Shown: in pieces, positions 16,978 through 24,986 of the stretch
How the letters are laid out: each line of letters starts with the position of its first letter
Position numbering within the stretch: position 1 is the stretch's first letter
Assembly (NCBI RefSeq): GCF_024600715.1
Contig: NZ_CP102332.1
Span: 6,448,001-6,512,000, forward strand
Direction: 5' to 3'
Length of the DNA: 64,000 nucleotides
Source: Streptomyces changanensis
GTDB taxonomy: Bacteria > Actinomycetota > Actinomycetes > Streptomycetales > Streptomycetaceae
Made by a program: the position numbers and the translations under genes
The notes under the pieces: generated by a model
What the model saw: the letters and a program-made list of their open reading frames with translations, nothing else
What the model was told of the DNA's origin: nothing
Database searches by the model: none

Positions 16978-17246
16978 CGGGCCCGCCGTCCGGCGAGGGC
17001 CGCGGCGGTGCGGCGCGGGGCCCGCGGTCGCCCGGCTCGCCACCGGCCCGCCCCGGCGCGGGAGGCGCCGGCGGTACAGATGGTACGGGCGACGCGGGTG
17101 ATACGGGCGGCAGAGGTGATACGGACGGGGCCCGGGGCGGGTGCTCGGCGCGCCGTCAGCACGGCGCCCGCCCCTTCGGTACCGCTCGCTCCGCCGGCGA
17201 CACCCCGGTCGCCGGCGGTCCGCACGCGCGCGCCGTCGAAGTCCAT
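16974..17246 (-). CDS. Small ORF coupled to crtY
   Basis: A 90-residue frame beginning MDFDGARVRTAGDRG, with an AGGGAG site before its ATG and a GTGA stop/start overlap with crtY. The sequence is Arg/Ala/Thr-rich with no recognised fold and includes repeats of ARITxxARI. It could be a translated leader coupling ribosomes into crtY, or non-coding. It has the same design as the 55-residue ORF in front of the SDR gene. Confidence 0.38.
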   Translation of the reverse strand: MDFDGARVRTAGDRGVAGGASGTEGAGAVLTARRAPAPGPVRITSAARITRVARTICTAGASRAGAGRWRAGRPRAPRRTAAALAGRRAR

Positions 17247-17334
17247 GTCCCACTCCCTGCCCCGGATCCCGCTGACGTCCCCTCTTCCGCCGGACGCCCG
17301 CCGCCGGATGCGGCGGAGTGGTCCCGGGCGGCGG

Positions 17335-18633
17335 TCATCCGCGTGCCAGGTCCGCCAGGACCTCCCGCGCGGCCCGCGTGCCCGAGGCGAGCGCGCCCTG
17401 CACGGACCCCGTCGCCCGGTGGTCCCCGGCCACGTACCGACCCGGAGCGAACCGTGTCGTGCGGCTCAGCGGCCACGGCGGCGTCATCGCGGGGAGCGCC
17501 CCCTCGACGGTGTACACGGCGACCTGCCGCCACGGGCCCGTGTCCGTGCCGTACAGCTCGGCGAGGCGGCGCCGCACGGCCGGCTCACCGCCGGGTGGCG
17601 CGCCGCCCAGCACGGAGGTGGAGACCAGGGCCGTACCGGGCGGGGCGTACGTGGGGCTGACCTCGGTGAGCACGCACGTGCCGAGGACCGTCAGCGTCGC
17701 GTCCACCATGAGGATCGGTTCCCGCAACGGCGGGACGTCGGCAGCGTGGTAGTAGGTCGTGACGGTGCGGCCGCCCGGGATCCGCAGGCCGGGCAGGAGG
17801 CGGGCCGCCGTGGGGGCGTCGGTGGCGACGACCACGCGGCCGGCCGGCCGTTCCGAGCCGTCGGTCAGGAGCACGCCCCCGTCGGTGAGGGCGGCGACGG
17901 GGGTCTCCAGGCGCACCACCCCCTGGGGCAGCCCGGCCGCGAGCATCGCCGGTACGGCGCCGACGCCGTCGGCGGGCAGGCACGGCGTCCCGCGCGCCAT
18001 GCTGCGCAGGACCAGGTGGAAGAAGCGGGCGGAGGTCTCCAGCCGGTCCTCCAGGAAGACGCCCGCGAGGAAGGGTCGCAGCACCTCGTCGACGGCCCGC
18101 CGTGACACGCCCGCCCGGGACAGGGCGGCGGCGGTGGTGCGGTCGGCCCGGCGCTTCACCACCCGGGCGGGCAGCACGGTGTCGTACGCGGAGAGGGCGG
18201 CCAGCGCCGCGAGGTCACGGCCGGTCAGGACACCGCCGGACAGGGCACCTGCGGACGGGGCGACCCCGCCCGGGGCACCGCCGGTCCGCGGGCCGCCGGG
18301 GGCCGGGGCCGTGCGCCGGGTGGGGTCGACGAGCCGGACCGGCCCGGCGGAGGTGTGGGCGACCAGGCCCGCGGTGAACGGCCGCAGCCGCAGCCCCCGC
18401 AGGGCCAGACGGCGCCTCACCTGCGGGTAGGAGGTCGTGAACACCTGGAACCCGCGGTCCAGCAGGAACCCGTCGCGCCGGTCGGTGCGCATGCGACCGC
18501 CCACCCCGTCCGACGCCTCCAGCAGCGTGACGCGCCGTCCCGCCCCGCACAGGTCCAGGGCGCAGGCGAGTCCCGCGAGCCCGGCGCCGACGACGACCAC
18601 GTCGTCCGCGGAACTGCGCTGCTCCCTCGTCAT
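17335..18633 (-). CDS. litQ: FAD-dependent oxidoreductase of the lit locus
   Basis: A 432-residue amine-oxidase-like flavoprotein: [17 protein letters not shown] at 12-28, ASDGVGGRMRTD, and RGFQVFTTSYPQVRRRL, which resembles protoporphyrinogen oxidase/phytoene desaturase relatives. C-terminal YVAGDHRATGSVQGALASG closes the FAD site. In S. coelicolor an oxidoreductase gene litQ lies next to litR beside the crt cluster; the same order is seen here, so the symbol is by position. Its ATG has a GGAGGAGA site. The lit work I recall gives no defined reaction. Confidence 0.82.
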   Translation of the reverse strand: MTREQRSSADDVVVVGAGLAGLACALDLCGAGRRVTLLEASDGVGGRMRTDRRDGFLLDRGFQVFTTSYPQVRRRLALRGLRLRPFTAGLVAHTSAGPVRLVDPTRRTAPAPGGPRTGGAPGGVAPSAGALSGGVLTGRDLAALAALSAYDTVLPARVVKRRADRTTAAALSRAGVSRRAVDEVLRPFLAGVFLEDRLETSARFFHLVLRSMARGTPCLPADGVGAVPAMLAAGLPQGVVRLETPVAALTDGGVLLTDGSERPAGRVVVATDAPTAARLLPGLRIPGGRTVTTYYHAADVPPLREPILMVDATLTVLGTCVLTEVSPTYAPPGTALVSTSVLGGAPPGGEPAVRRRLAELYGTDTGPWRQVAVYTVEGALPAMTPPWPLSRTTRFAPGRYVAGDHRATGSVQGALASGTRAAREVLADLARG

Positions 18634-18755
18634 CCGTCTCCTCCGTCCACCGGCGGCCGGCCCCGGGCCGTCCTACCGATCCGGTCGGGCCCGGCAGGGC
18701 GGTCCAGCGGACCACGCCAAGGGCGCCGATGCCAGGAGCCGCCACGGTGGTGACC

Positions 18756-19805
18756 TCATCGGGTGACGCCCTGCCGGGGGTCGCCCGGTACGACCGCCTC
18801 CAGCGCGGCCAGGGCCTCGGCCAGTCCCGGCGGACGCGGCAGCCCCGGTACCGCCTGCCCCCCGGCCCAGCCCGGGCCGAGCGTCAGGACGGCGGGCTGC
18901 CTGCGGGCGCCCCGCACCCCCCACTCCATCGCCGCGACGTGCTGCGCCAGGGGCCGGCTCGCGGTCGTACGGGACTGGGCCCACAGGCCGACGGCCGCCG
19001 GGCCGGTCCTGCGCACCGCCCCCACCAGCGCCTCCACGGGCAGGGCCGCCCCGAACATCCGTACCGGGACGCCGCGTTCGGCGAGCGCGGCGGTCAGCAC
19101 CTCCAGCGGCAGCGTGTGGTTCTCCCCGGGGACGCAGGCGAGCAGGACGGTCGCCCCGGGCCGGTCACCGGAGCCCGGTGGGGCGCCGGGGGCCGGTGGG
19201 GCGGGGGAAACCGGCGGGGCGGCGGGGACGCAGCGGCGCAGGGCGCCGGAGACGTGCCAGGACAGGAAGTGCTCGACCTCCACGTACTTCTCGCCCGAAC
19301 TCTCCCACTTGCGCCCCACCGCCTGGAGGGTCGGCATGATCACCTCGGTCCAGGCGGTCACCAGGCCGTGGTCGGCGATGACGGCGGAGAGGAGCCCGTC
19401 CAGCGCCACGGCGTCGAGGCGCAGCGCCGCCCGGGCGAGGCCCCGGCACTCCCGCCGGGCCCCACCGAGCCGGAGGCCGGTACGGTTCCGGTCGCGCGGC
19501 CGGGCCGCCCGGGGACCGGGGCCGGGCAGCGGCGCGGTCTTCGGCGGCGGCGTGCCCGCGCGCGCCAGCCGCGCCGCCTCGGCGGGTGGCAGACCGGTCG
19601 CCGTCAGGGCGCACATCCGCTCCAACCGGGCCACGTCCGCGGGCGTCCAGCGGCGGTGCCTCCCGCCGGTGTGCGCGTCGGGACCGAGCCCGTAACGGCG
19701 GTCCCAGGAGCGCACCGTGGTCGGCGCGACGCCCAGGCGCCGCGCCACCTCACCGGTGGTCAGCCCGCCGCCCGGCCCGTCGTCCACATGGTCGTCGTCG
19801 CTCAC
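18756..19805 (-). CDS. litR: LitR, MerR-family B12-dependent light-responsive repressor
   Basis: A 349-residue protein. The N-terminal MerR helix-turn-helix is LTTGEVARRLGVAPTTVRSWDRRYG, written in two parts here as LTTGEVARRLGV (15-26) and APTTVRSWDRRYGL (27-40). A Pro-rich linker (85-110) follows, then a four-helix bundle with W167 and E178-H179 (the CarH W-x9-EH signature with one extra residue), and a Rossmann cobalamin domain with E228-N-H230. In the dark, AdoB12-LitR represses its own and the sigma gene; light breaks the Co-C bond. A TATCTT box ends six bases before the GTG, so the transcript may be leaderless. Confidence 0.9.
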   Translation of the reverse strand: MSDDDHVDDGPGGGLTTGEVARRLGVAPTTVRSWDRRYGLGPDAHTGGRHRRWTPADVARLERMCALTATGLPPAEAARLARAGTPPPKTAPLPGPGPRAARPRDRNRTGLRLGGARRECRGLARAALRLDAVALDGLLSAVIADHGLVTAWTEVIMPTLQAVGRKWESSGEKYVEVEHFLSWHVSGALRRCVPAAPPVSPAPPAPGAPPGSGDRPGATVLLACVPGENHTLPLEVLTAALAERGVPVRMFGAALPVEALVGAVRRTGPAAVGLWAQSRTTASRPLAQHVAAMEWGVRGARRQPAVLTLGPGWAGGQAVPGLPRPPGLAEALAALEAVVPGDPRQGVTR

Positions 19806-19815
19806 CGCGCCAAGA

Positions 19816-19860
19816 TACGACGCACAAGCGACGCACGTTGCTCGCGTCGTTTGTGCGTCC
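19816..19860. promoter_or_regulatory. LitR operator candidate: four GACGC boxes on 11-bp steps
   Basis: GACGC boxes occur on the plus strand at 19819 and 19830 and on the minus strand as GCGTC at 19844 and 19855. Each pair is exactly 11 bp apart and the pairs face each other. CarH/LitR proteins bind operators built of 11-bp direct repeats. The array overlaps the presumed litR -10/-35 region (TATCTT on the minus strand near 19812-19817), consistent with autorepression, and it lies upstream of litS. Confidence 0.7.
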
Positions 19861-19968
19861 GACACTGGGGGCACGCGCAGGATCCGGCGCGCAGGCCCAT
19901 CGGTGCTCCCGTTCCCGCACGGCGCCTTGCCACCCCGCGCACGCCGTCCAGGCTGGAGGAAAGTGACC

Positions 19969-20664
19969 ATGAGCACGATCACGCGCCCGGCGGACCGACT
20001 GCTCCCCCCGGTCGAGGAGGCGCGGGCCGAGGAGACGCGGGACGAGGCCACGCGGGACGAGGAACTGGCGCTGGGCCGTGGCCTCCTCGCGTCGGACGAG
20101 ACCGCCTTCGCCGCCATGTACCGCCGGTGGAGCCCGCTCGTCCACGCGATGGTCACCCGCTCGCTGGGTGACGCGCGCGAGGCCGAGGACGTCACCCAGC
20201 AGGTCTTCGTCGCCGCCTGGCGCGGGCGCGCCGGGTTCCGGCCCGAGCGCGGCCCGCTCGGCGCCTGGCTCGTCGGCATCACCCGCCGCAAGACCGTCGA
20301 TGCCCTCGCGGCCCGGACCCGCCGCCTGCGGCTCGCCGAGGCCGCGGCCCGCCTCTCCGGTCCGTCCGTGCCGCCACAGGCGGAGGCCGCGGCCGACGGC
20401 GTACTGGACCGCGTCGTCCTCGCCGGCGAGCTGTCCCGGCTGCCGAAGGGGCAGCGGCAGGTCCTGCGCCTCGCCTTCTACGAGGACCTGACGCAGACGC
20501 AGATCGCCCGGCGCACCGGCATGCCGCTCGGCACGGTGAAGAGCCACGCCCGCAGGGGCCTGCACGTGCTGCGCCGCAGGATCGAGCAGACCGACGGCAC
20601 CGACACCGACGCCGACACCGACACCGACGCCGACACCGACACCGACGCCGCCACCGGCGCGTAG
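19969..20664 (+). CDS. litS: ECF-type sigma factor of light-induced carotenogenesis
   Basis: A 231-residue group IV sigma-70 protein: region 2 is around residues 45-110 (MYRRWSPLVHAMVTRSLGD, AEDVTQQVFVAAW) and region 4 around 150-205 (LPKGQRQVLRLAFYEDLTQT, GMPLGTVKSHARRGL). Divergent from litR, as in the S. coelicolor lit locus, where the sigma factor drives crt transcription in light. The ATG at 19969 is eight bases after GGAGGA; a GTG two codons earlier is too close to the site. The last 20 residues are a (TDTDAD)n repeat encoded by tandem GACACCGACGCC units (about 20600-20650). Confidence 0.9.
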   Translation: MSTITRPADRLLPPVEEARAEETRDEATRDEELALGRGLLASDETAFAAMYRRWSPLVHAMVTRSLGDAREAEDVTQQVFVAAWRGRAGFRPERGPLGAWLVGITRRKTVDALAARTRRLRLAEAAARLSGPSVPPQAEAAADGVLDRVVLAGELSRLPKGQRQVLRLAFYEDLTQTQIARRTGMPLGTVKSHARRGLHVLRRRIEQTDGTDTDADTDTDADTDTDAATGA

Positions 20665-20777
20665 CGCGCCCCGCGGGCGGTCGTCCGCACGGGTGCGTCG
20701 CCCCGCCTTGCGCGTACCTCCCCGCCCCGGCCCGCCCGGCCCCGGCACCTCCCGCCCGCCCCGCCCGCCCGGCCCGC

Positions 20778-21620
20778 TCACCGGCCGGGGGCCCGGCGCA
20801 CCACCCGTCGCACGGCCTGCCGCGCCCAGCGGCCCAGCAGCCAGCGCTCCTCGTACAGCAGCCGTCCCACGAGCGCCCCGCCGAAGACGACGAAGCCGAC
20901 GCCCACCAGCCACGACTGGATGACCAGCACCGTGCCGACCGGGCCGTACGCGACGGCGTTCGAGGCGATCAGGGGGGAGAACACCAGGTGGGAGAAGACC
21001 CACAGCCCGGCCAGTCCGATCACCGTGGAGATCGCCCCCGGCAGCAACGCCCCCCACGGCACCCGCCCGCCGAGCAGCAGGCGCTGCGACCACCAGAAGA
21101 ACAGCCACGCGCTCACCGTGGCGACCGTGACCCGCCACGCCAGGTCACCGGCGTCCGACGGGCGGGCGGCGATGTGCGACGAGAGCAGCAGGTACCCGAT
21201 CAGGGCCGCCAGCCAGACGAGGTGGCGCCACATCGTGTGCCAGCGGGCCGCCGGCAGCCCCCACACCTTCTCGTACCCCGTCTGCACCACGCCGCCGAAC
21301 GTCAGGCCGAAGCCGGCGAGCGCGGCGAGACCGAAGCCCGTCGTGGACTCCAGCGCGGTGCGGGGCGGCGCGAAGAGCCGCTCCACCTCGTCCCGTGACG
21401 CCTCGGCCACCCCCAGCCCCTCCGCCAGCCACTCGGCGAAGCCCTGGCCGTTCGCCGGGTCCGCCGCGGCCACCACGATCAGCAGGGGGACGAGGGTGAG
21501 CAGGCCGAGCGCGGCGAAGCCCGTCGCCCGGTGCATCAGCTCCAGGTCCTTGCCGCGCCGCCAGCCGCGACCGGCGGCAGAGCCGCGGAAGGAGCCGTGC
21601 ATCCGGTGGAACCACCACAT
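20778..21620 (-). CDS. YihY/BrkB family membrane protein
   Basis: A 280-residue protein with six hydrophobic segments: after HRATGFAALGLLTLVPLLIVV come ESTTGFGLAALAGFGLTFGG, HLVWLAALIGYLLL, TVATVSAWLFFWWSQRLLL, PGAISTVIGLAGLWVF and GPVGTVLVIQSWLVGVGFVV. The RWHTMW and VPWGALLPGA loops are typical of the family. The function of the family is undefined (originally thought to be RNase BN). The start at 21620 has only a weak GGGGTAGG site. Convergent with litS. Confidence 0.87.
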   Translation of the reverse strand: MWWFHRMHGSFRGSAAGRGWRRGKDLELMHRATGFAALGLLTLVPLLIVVAAADPANGQGFAEWLAEGLGVAEASRDEVERLFAPPRTALESTTGFGLAALAGFGLTFGGVVQTGYEKVWGLPAARWHTMWRHLVWLAALIGYLLLSSHIAARPSDAGDLAWRVTVATVSAWLFFWWSQRLLLGGRVPWGALLPGAISTVIGLAGLWVFSHLVFSPLIASNAVAYGPVGTVLVIQSWLVGVGFVVFGGALVGRLLYEERWLLGRWARQAVRRVVRRAPGR

Positions 21621-21970
21621 ACGACATCGCCTACCCCGGCCCGCCCGGCGCGGGTCGCCACGCCGCCGACCGGCACCGGAACGAGCCACCCGCCCTACGC
21701 CACCCGCGCGCCCGACCCCCCTGCCCCACCCGCACGCGCCCGCCGATCGTCCCCGCCTCCACCTCCACCCCCACCCACCGACCGCCCCCGCCCGCACACC
21801 TGACTGCCCCTCCGCGCCCGGACCCGCCTTTGCCCCGCGCCGGACCGCCCTCGCCCCACCCGCGTCGCCCGACCGTCCTCCCTCCCCCCGACCCGCCGAC
21901 GGCCACAGTGACGCCGGCACCCGGAGAAAACCCGTGCGAGGGAGGTGGTGGCCCGGGATAGGGTCGGGGC
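21621..21970. other. C-rich low-complexity spacer
   Basis: About 350 bases of C-rich plus-strand sequence (runs such as CCCACCCGC and CACCCCCACC) without a credible gene. It contains the promoter region for the BrkB gene on the minus strand and whatever drives the tRNA-shaped element on the plus strand. Confidence 0.5.
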
Positions 21971-21973
21971 CGT

Positions 21974-22049
21974 GGCGGGGTCGTAGCACAGAGGTAGTGC
22001 GCCGCGACGACATCTCGGAGGACGCCGGTTCGAATCCGGCCGCCCCGCC
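21974..22049 (+). ncRNA. tRNA-shaped element (degenerate tRNA-Val(GAC)-like or tRNA mimic)
   Basis: All arms have tRNA spacing: positions 8-9 are TA; D-arm GCAC/GTGC with an AGAGGTA loop (21986-22000); 23 bases from position 26 to 48 as in class I tRNAs; T-arm GCCGG-TTCGAAT-CCGGC (22024-22040). The acceptor helix is unusual: GGCGGGG pairs perfectly with CCCCGCC and continues through CG/CG with one bulged T (21981), giving nine pairs. The anticodon stem has a C-T mismatch and the loop reads ACGACAT, with C instead of T at 33; the anticodon position would be GAC. No CCA follows. It is either a decayed tRNA or a tRNA-like structured RNA. Confidence 0.55.
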
Positions 22050-22137
22050 CGTTTCCCACCCACCCGAACCCCGGTCCGGGCCCGGACCGGTGCCCCGTGT
22101 CGCGGGGTGCACGTGACGTACCGGGGGAGCGCGGACG

Positions 22138-22674
22138 GTGTATTTCGAACAGGTCTTCACCTACGCCTGGCGGGACGGGCCGGCGGGGCGGCAGCCTTCC
22201 GTCCTCTCCGTCGCCCACGAGCCGGATCCGACCGCTCCGGACGGCGGGCGGCGCTGGATCCTCCTGGCCGGGACGCCGGACTTCAGCGAGACCCTCGCCT
22301 TCGACGGTGCCGAGCACGTCCGGGAGTTCGCCCGGGCGGTGCTGGACCTGCCGCCAGAGCCGGCCCCGTACGAACGGCGCCTGCTCTTCTCGGAGACGGT
22401 CCGCCGGACGCTGCCGTCCGGACCGACGGAGGAGACCCGGTACGCCACGCTGTGGGTCGGCCGGGACCCGGAGGAGGAACTGCGCGGCTTCTTCTCCTAC
22501 CAGTCGTACTACTCCCTGTCCGGCGGGATCGGTGGGACCGGCGGGACAGGCATGACCGCGCTCGGCCTCGAAGTGGTCTGCGACGACGTGGACGTGTCCC
22601 GGGCGCGGGCCGGGGCGAGGGAGCTGCTCGCGGAGCTGGAGGGCCCGGCGGACTCACCTGACCACGCCGCCTGA
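22138..22674 (+). CDS. Conserved-looking hypothetical protein
   Basis: A 178-residue protein from a GTG with a GGGGGAG site ten bases upstream. It begins MYFEQVFTYAWRDGPAGRQPS and contains WILLAGTPDFSETLAFD and EEELRGFFSYQSYYSLSGG, with a Gly-rich loop of GGIGGTGGTG. There is no signal peptide or membrane segment. It looks like a genuine soluble protein by amino-acid balance. I do not recognise the family. Confidence 0.72.
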   Translation: MYFEQVFTYAWRDGPAGRQPSVLSVAHEPDPTAPDGGRRWILLAGTPDFSETLAFDGAEHVREFARAVLDLPPEPAPYERRLLFSETVRRTLPSGPTEETRYATLWVGRDPEEELRGFFSYQSYYSLSGGIGGTGGTGMTALGLEVVCDDVDVSRARAGARELLAELEGPADSPDHAA

Positions 22675-22904
22675 CCACGCGTCCGACCACGCCGCCGGGG
22701 GAGACCGGGGAGGGGCCGGCGGGGGAGACCGCCGGTGGGTAGGACGCGGGTACACGCCCGTCCGGCGGTGCGTTCCGGCCGTGTTGCCGCCGACGCGCAA
22801 GGAGCGGGTGTATTCCCGCGCCGCCCGGGCAGACGGGGAAGCGAGGCCCCGCCACGGTTCCCCCGTCGTGGCGGGGCCTGACGCCTGCTCGGGCCCGGGA
22901 GCCG

Positions 22905-23468
22905 GTGCCCCGCGTGTCAACCCGGGGCACGGAGAGCTTCGCGAGCCGGCTCGACGGCGCATGGGAGTGGTGGTCCGCCGCCACCGAAGAAGCGCAGGAG
23001 GGCCGTTGGATCCGCGATCCCGTCGAACGCCAGGGCATGGCCGACATCGAGGCCGCGACGAACGCGCTGACCGACGGGCGACCGGCCCCGTTCACGGATG
23101 ACTCCCGGCCCGCGCGCACCGGGCGGATCGCCAACGGGGCCGGGGTCATCCGGCTCACCGCGCGAGCGGGAGGGTGGCGGCCGCGGCCCGTCGTCGGACA
23201 CCGCCCGCCCCACCCCGACGGCGTGGCCGCACCGCTGCCCGGCATCCACGCCGTCGGTGAGCAGGGGGAGTACCGGACGCGGCGGCTCCGGGCCGGTGAG
23301 ACCGCGCACCACCGGGACGTCTCCCTGGCCGAGGCATTCGGTGACCGGCCGGGGATCCATCGAGGACGTCCCACCCTCCTTCCACGACTCGAGACCTGGG
23401 CGGAGCGCGCCCGTACACGCGCCGCGACGCGAGCACCCGGACATGACGCCGCCCCGACCGGCAGGTGA
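22905..23468 (+). CDS. Hypothetical protein, doubtful
   Basis: A 187-residue frame from GTG. Its first 70 residues (SRLDGAWEWWSAATEEAQ, MADIEAATNALTDGRPAPF) look protein-like; the remainder is Arg/Pro-rich and less convincing. No ribosome site is evident. It may be a remnant of a longer gene whose tail is degraded. The minus strand also has a long frame here but of poorer composition. Confidence 0.4.
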   Translation: MPRVSTRGTESFASRLDGAWEWWSAATEEAQEGRWIRDPVERQGMADIEAATNALTDGRPAPFTDDSRPARTGRIANGAGVIRLTARAGGWRPRPVVGHRPPHPDGVAAPLPGIHAVGEQGEYRTRRLRAGETAHHRDVSLAEAFGDRPGIHRGRPTLLPRLETWAERARTRAATRAPGHDAAPTGR

Positions 23469-23542
23469 TCACCGCCCGTGCGCGGGTAGGCGGGGCAGCA
23501 CACGCCCGGGCGGTACCGGGCCGACGGAAGGGACGTGCACGA

Positions 23543-24127
23543 ATGGCGACTCGGCGACTGACCTGGACGCTGGCCCTGAGGGCGGCGGCCGCGCTCCTCT
23601 TCGGGCTCCTGGCGGTGACGTGGCCGGGCGTGACGGTAGTGGCCCTGGCACTGCTGTTCGGTGCCTACGTACTCGTGGACGGCATCGCCATGCTCGTCGA
23701 CGCCTTCCGGCGGCACGACGACCGTCGGCACCGCGCGCTCCACGCCCTGGCCGGCGGGCTCGGCGTCGCCACCGGCCTGGTGGCACTGGCCTGGCCCGGT
23801 GTGACCGCGCTGGCCCTCACCGCCCTCGTCGGCGTGTGGGCGGTCGTCACCGGAGCCGCGGAGATCTGGGCGGCCGTGCGCTTCCACCGCGAGGTGCGCC
23901 ACGAGTGGCTGCTCGCCCTCGCCGGCGCGGCGTCGGTCGTCGCCGGCGTACTGCTCTGGCTGCGGCCCGACATCGGCGCGGTCGCGGTGGCCCAGGTGAT
24001 CGGCGTGTACGCCCTGATCACCGGCGCGCTGGTCGGTACGGCGGCCTGGCGGCTGTACAGCGCCGCGCGCCACGCCGGCGCCCCGCGCCGCCGCACCCAC
24101 CACGCACACCACCCCGGTCGCGCCTGA
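23543..24127 (+). CDS. HdeD family (DUF308) membrane protein
   Basis: A 194-residue protein with six hydrophobic helices arranged as three repeats of the DUF308 type (LLFGLLAVTWPGVTVVALALLF, GLVALAWPGVTALALTALVG and GVLLWLRPDIGAVAVAQVIG, each with a WPG or RPD turn). HdeD of E. coli is linked to acid resistance at high cell density; the actinobacterial role is unknown. The ATG at 23543 is preceded by GGAAGGGA. The gene is followed by a very strong hairpin. Confidence 0.88.
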   Translation: MATRRLTWTLALRAAAALLFGLLAVTWPGVTVVALALLFGAYVLVDGIAMLVDAFRRHDDRRHRALHALAGGLGVATGLVALAWPGVTALALTALVGVWAVVTGAAEIWAAVRFHREVRHEWLLALAGAASVVAGVLLWLRPDIGAVAVAQVIGVYALITGALVGTAAWRLYSAARHAGAPRRRTHHAHHPGRA

Positions 24128-24167
24128 CCCCCGCGCCCACCACCCCGGCAGCGCCCGGCTCCCGCGC

Positions 24168-24235
24168 CACCACCGCCGTCCGCTGCCCGCCGCACCCGCC
24201 ACCACGGGATCGGCGGGCAGCGGACGGCGGTGGTG
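24168..24235. terminator. 25-bp perfect-stem hairpin
   Basis: Perfect 25-bp arms (24168-24192 and 24211-24235) with an 18-base loop lie 40 bases after the HdeD gene. The stem is unusually long for a simple terminator. Confidence 0.8.
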
Positions 24236-24413
24236 CGTCGGCGTCGCACGGCACGACCGGCGGACGGCGGCCGGGCCGCTCCCGCGAACGGCGGGGCACG
24301 CGCAGCCGGCCCTCGGCACCGCCGGGGCGGGCTGCCGTTCCCGGGGCGGCGCGCATAGGGTCGCGTCATGCCCCGCGGGCCACCGCCCGCCCCCAGAGCA
24401 CGAAAGGCGCCGC

Positions 24414-24941
24414 GTGTACCGAGAGCGACTCCCCAAGACCTGGACGGTCATCTCCGTCGGCATCTACCTCGCCATGGTCGTCAACCTCGGCATCGACACC
24501 CTCCCTGAGGACCTCGGGCTGTGGCTGATCGTCTCCGCCGCCTTCCTGATGGTCCTCCTGCCGTGCCTCGCGGTGCCCCTTTCGAAGGCGATCTACCACC
24601 GCATCGTCGTCGACGGGGACGCGGGCGTCCTGCGCGTCGGCCGTGAGCGGATCGCGCTGGCCGACATCGACCCCGCATCGGTCCAGGCGGCGCTGCGGGA
24701 ACCGGCGCCGGGCGCGGTGGCCCGCTACGCGGCTTCCGCGCAGGCCATCGACGCGCCGGTGCCGGGGCTGCGCGCGGCGGACCGGGGCGAGCCCCGCCTC
24801 GTCGGCGGAGGTTGGGGCGTCCCGCTGGGCATGGACATCGTCGTCCTCACCACGCGCGGCGGCGAGGACCTCTCCGTCGCCACGCACGACCGTCCCGCCC
24901 TGCTCGCCGCCCTGGCCGCCGTGCTGCCCGCGCGGGCGTAG
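24414..24941 (+). CDS. Two-helix membrane protein, DUF3093-like
   Basis: A 175-residue protein starting at GTG (MYRERLPKTW) with GAAAGG upstream. Two membrane helices lie at about 10-30 and 36-58. A cytoplasmic domain follows with the pattern HRIVVDGDAGVLRVGRERIALADIDPASV and, near the end, MDIVVLTTRGGEDLSVATHDRP, which resembles the DUF3093/PH-like architecture in which a membrane anchor carries a small beta domain. Function unknown. Confidence 0.78.
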   Translation: MYRERLPKTWTVISVGIYLAMVVNLGIDTLPEDLGLWLIVSAAFLMVLLPCLAVPLSKAIYHRIVVDGDAGVLRVGRERIALADIDPASVQAALREPAPGAVARYAASAQAIDAPVPGLRAADRGEPRLVGGGWGVPLGMDIVVLTTRGGEDLSVATHDRPALLAALAAVLPARA

Positions 24942-24986
24942 AGGTCTCGCGGGGGCGGGCGGACGACGCGGGCGGCGCGCGGCCGG

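Noticed and set aside
8233..20664. The crt/lit cluster as a novel pathway
   Set aside because: Gene content and order match the known isorenieratene and light-regulation locus of S. griseus and S. coelicolor, so only details (operator array, palindrome, tails) were kept as findings.
22917..23444. Minus-strand gene opposite 22905-23468
   Set aside because: Less protein-like than the plus-strand frame; neither is strong, so only the plus frame is listed, with low confidence.
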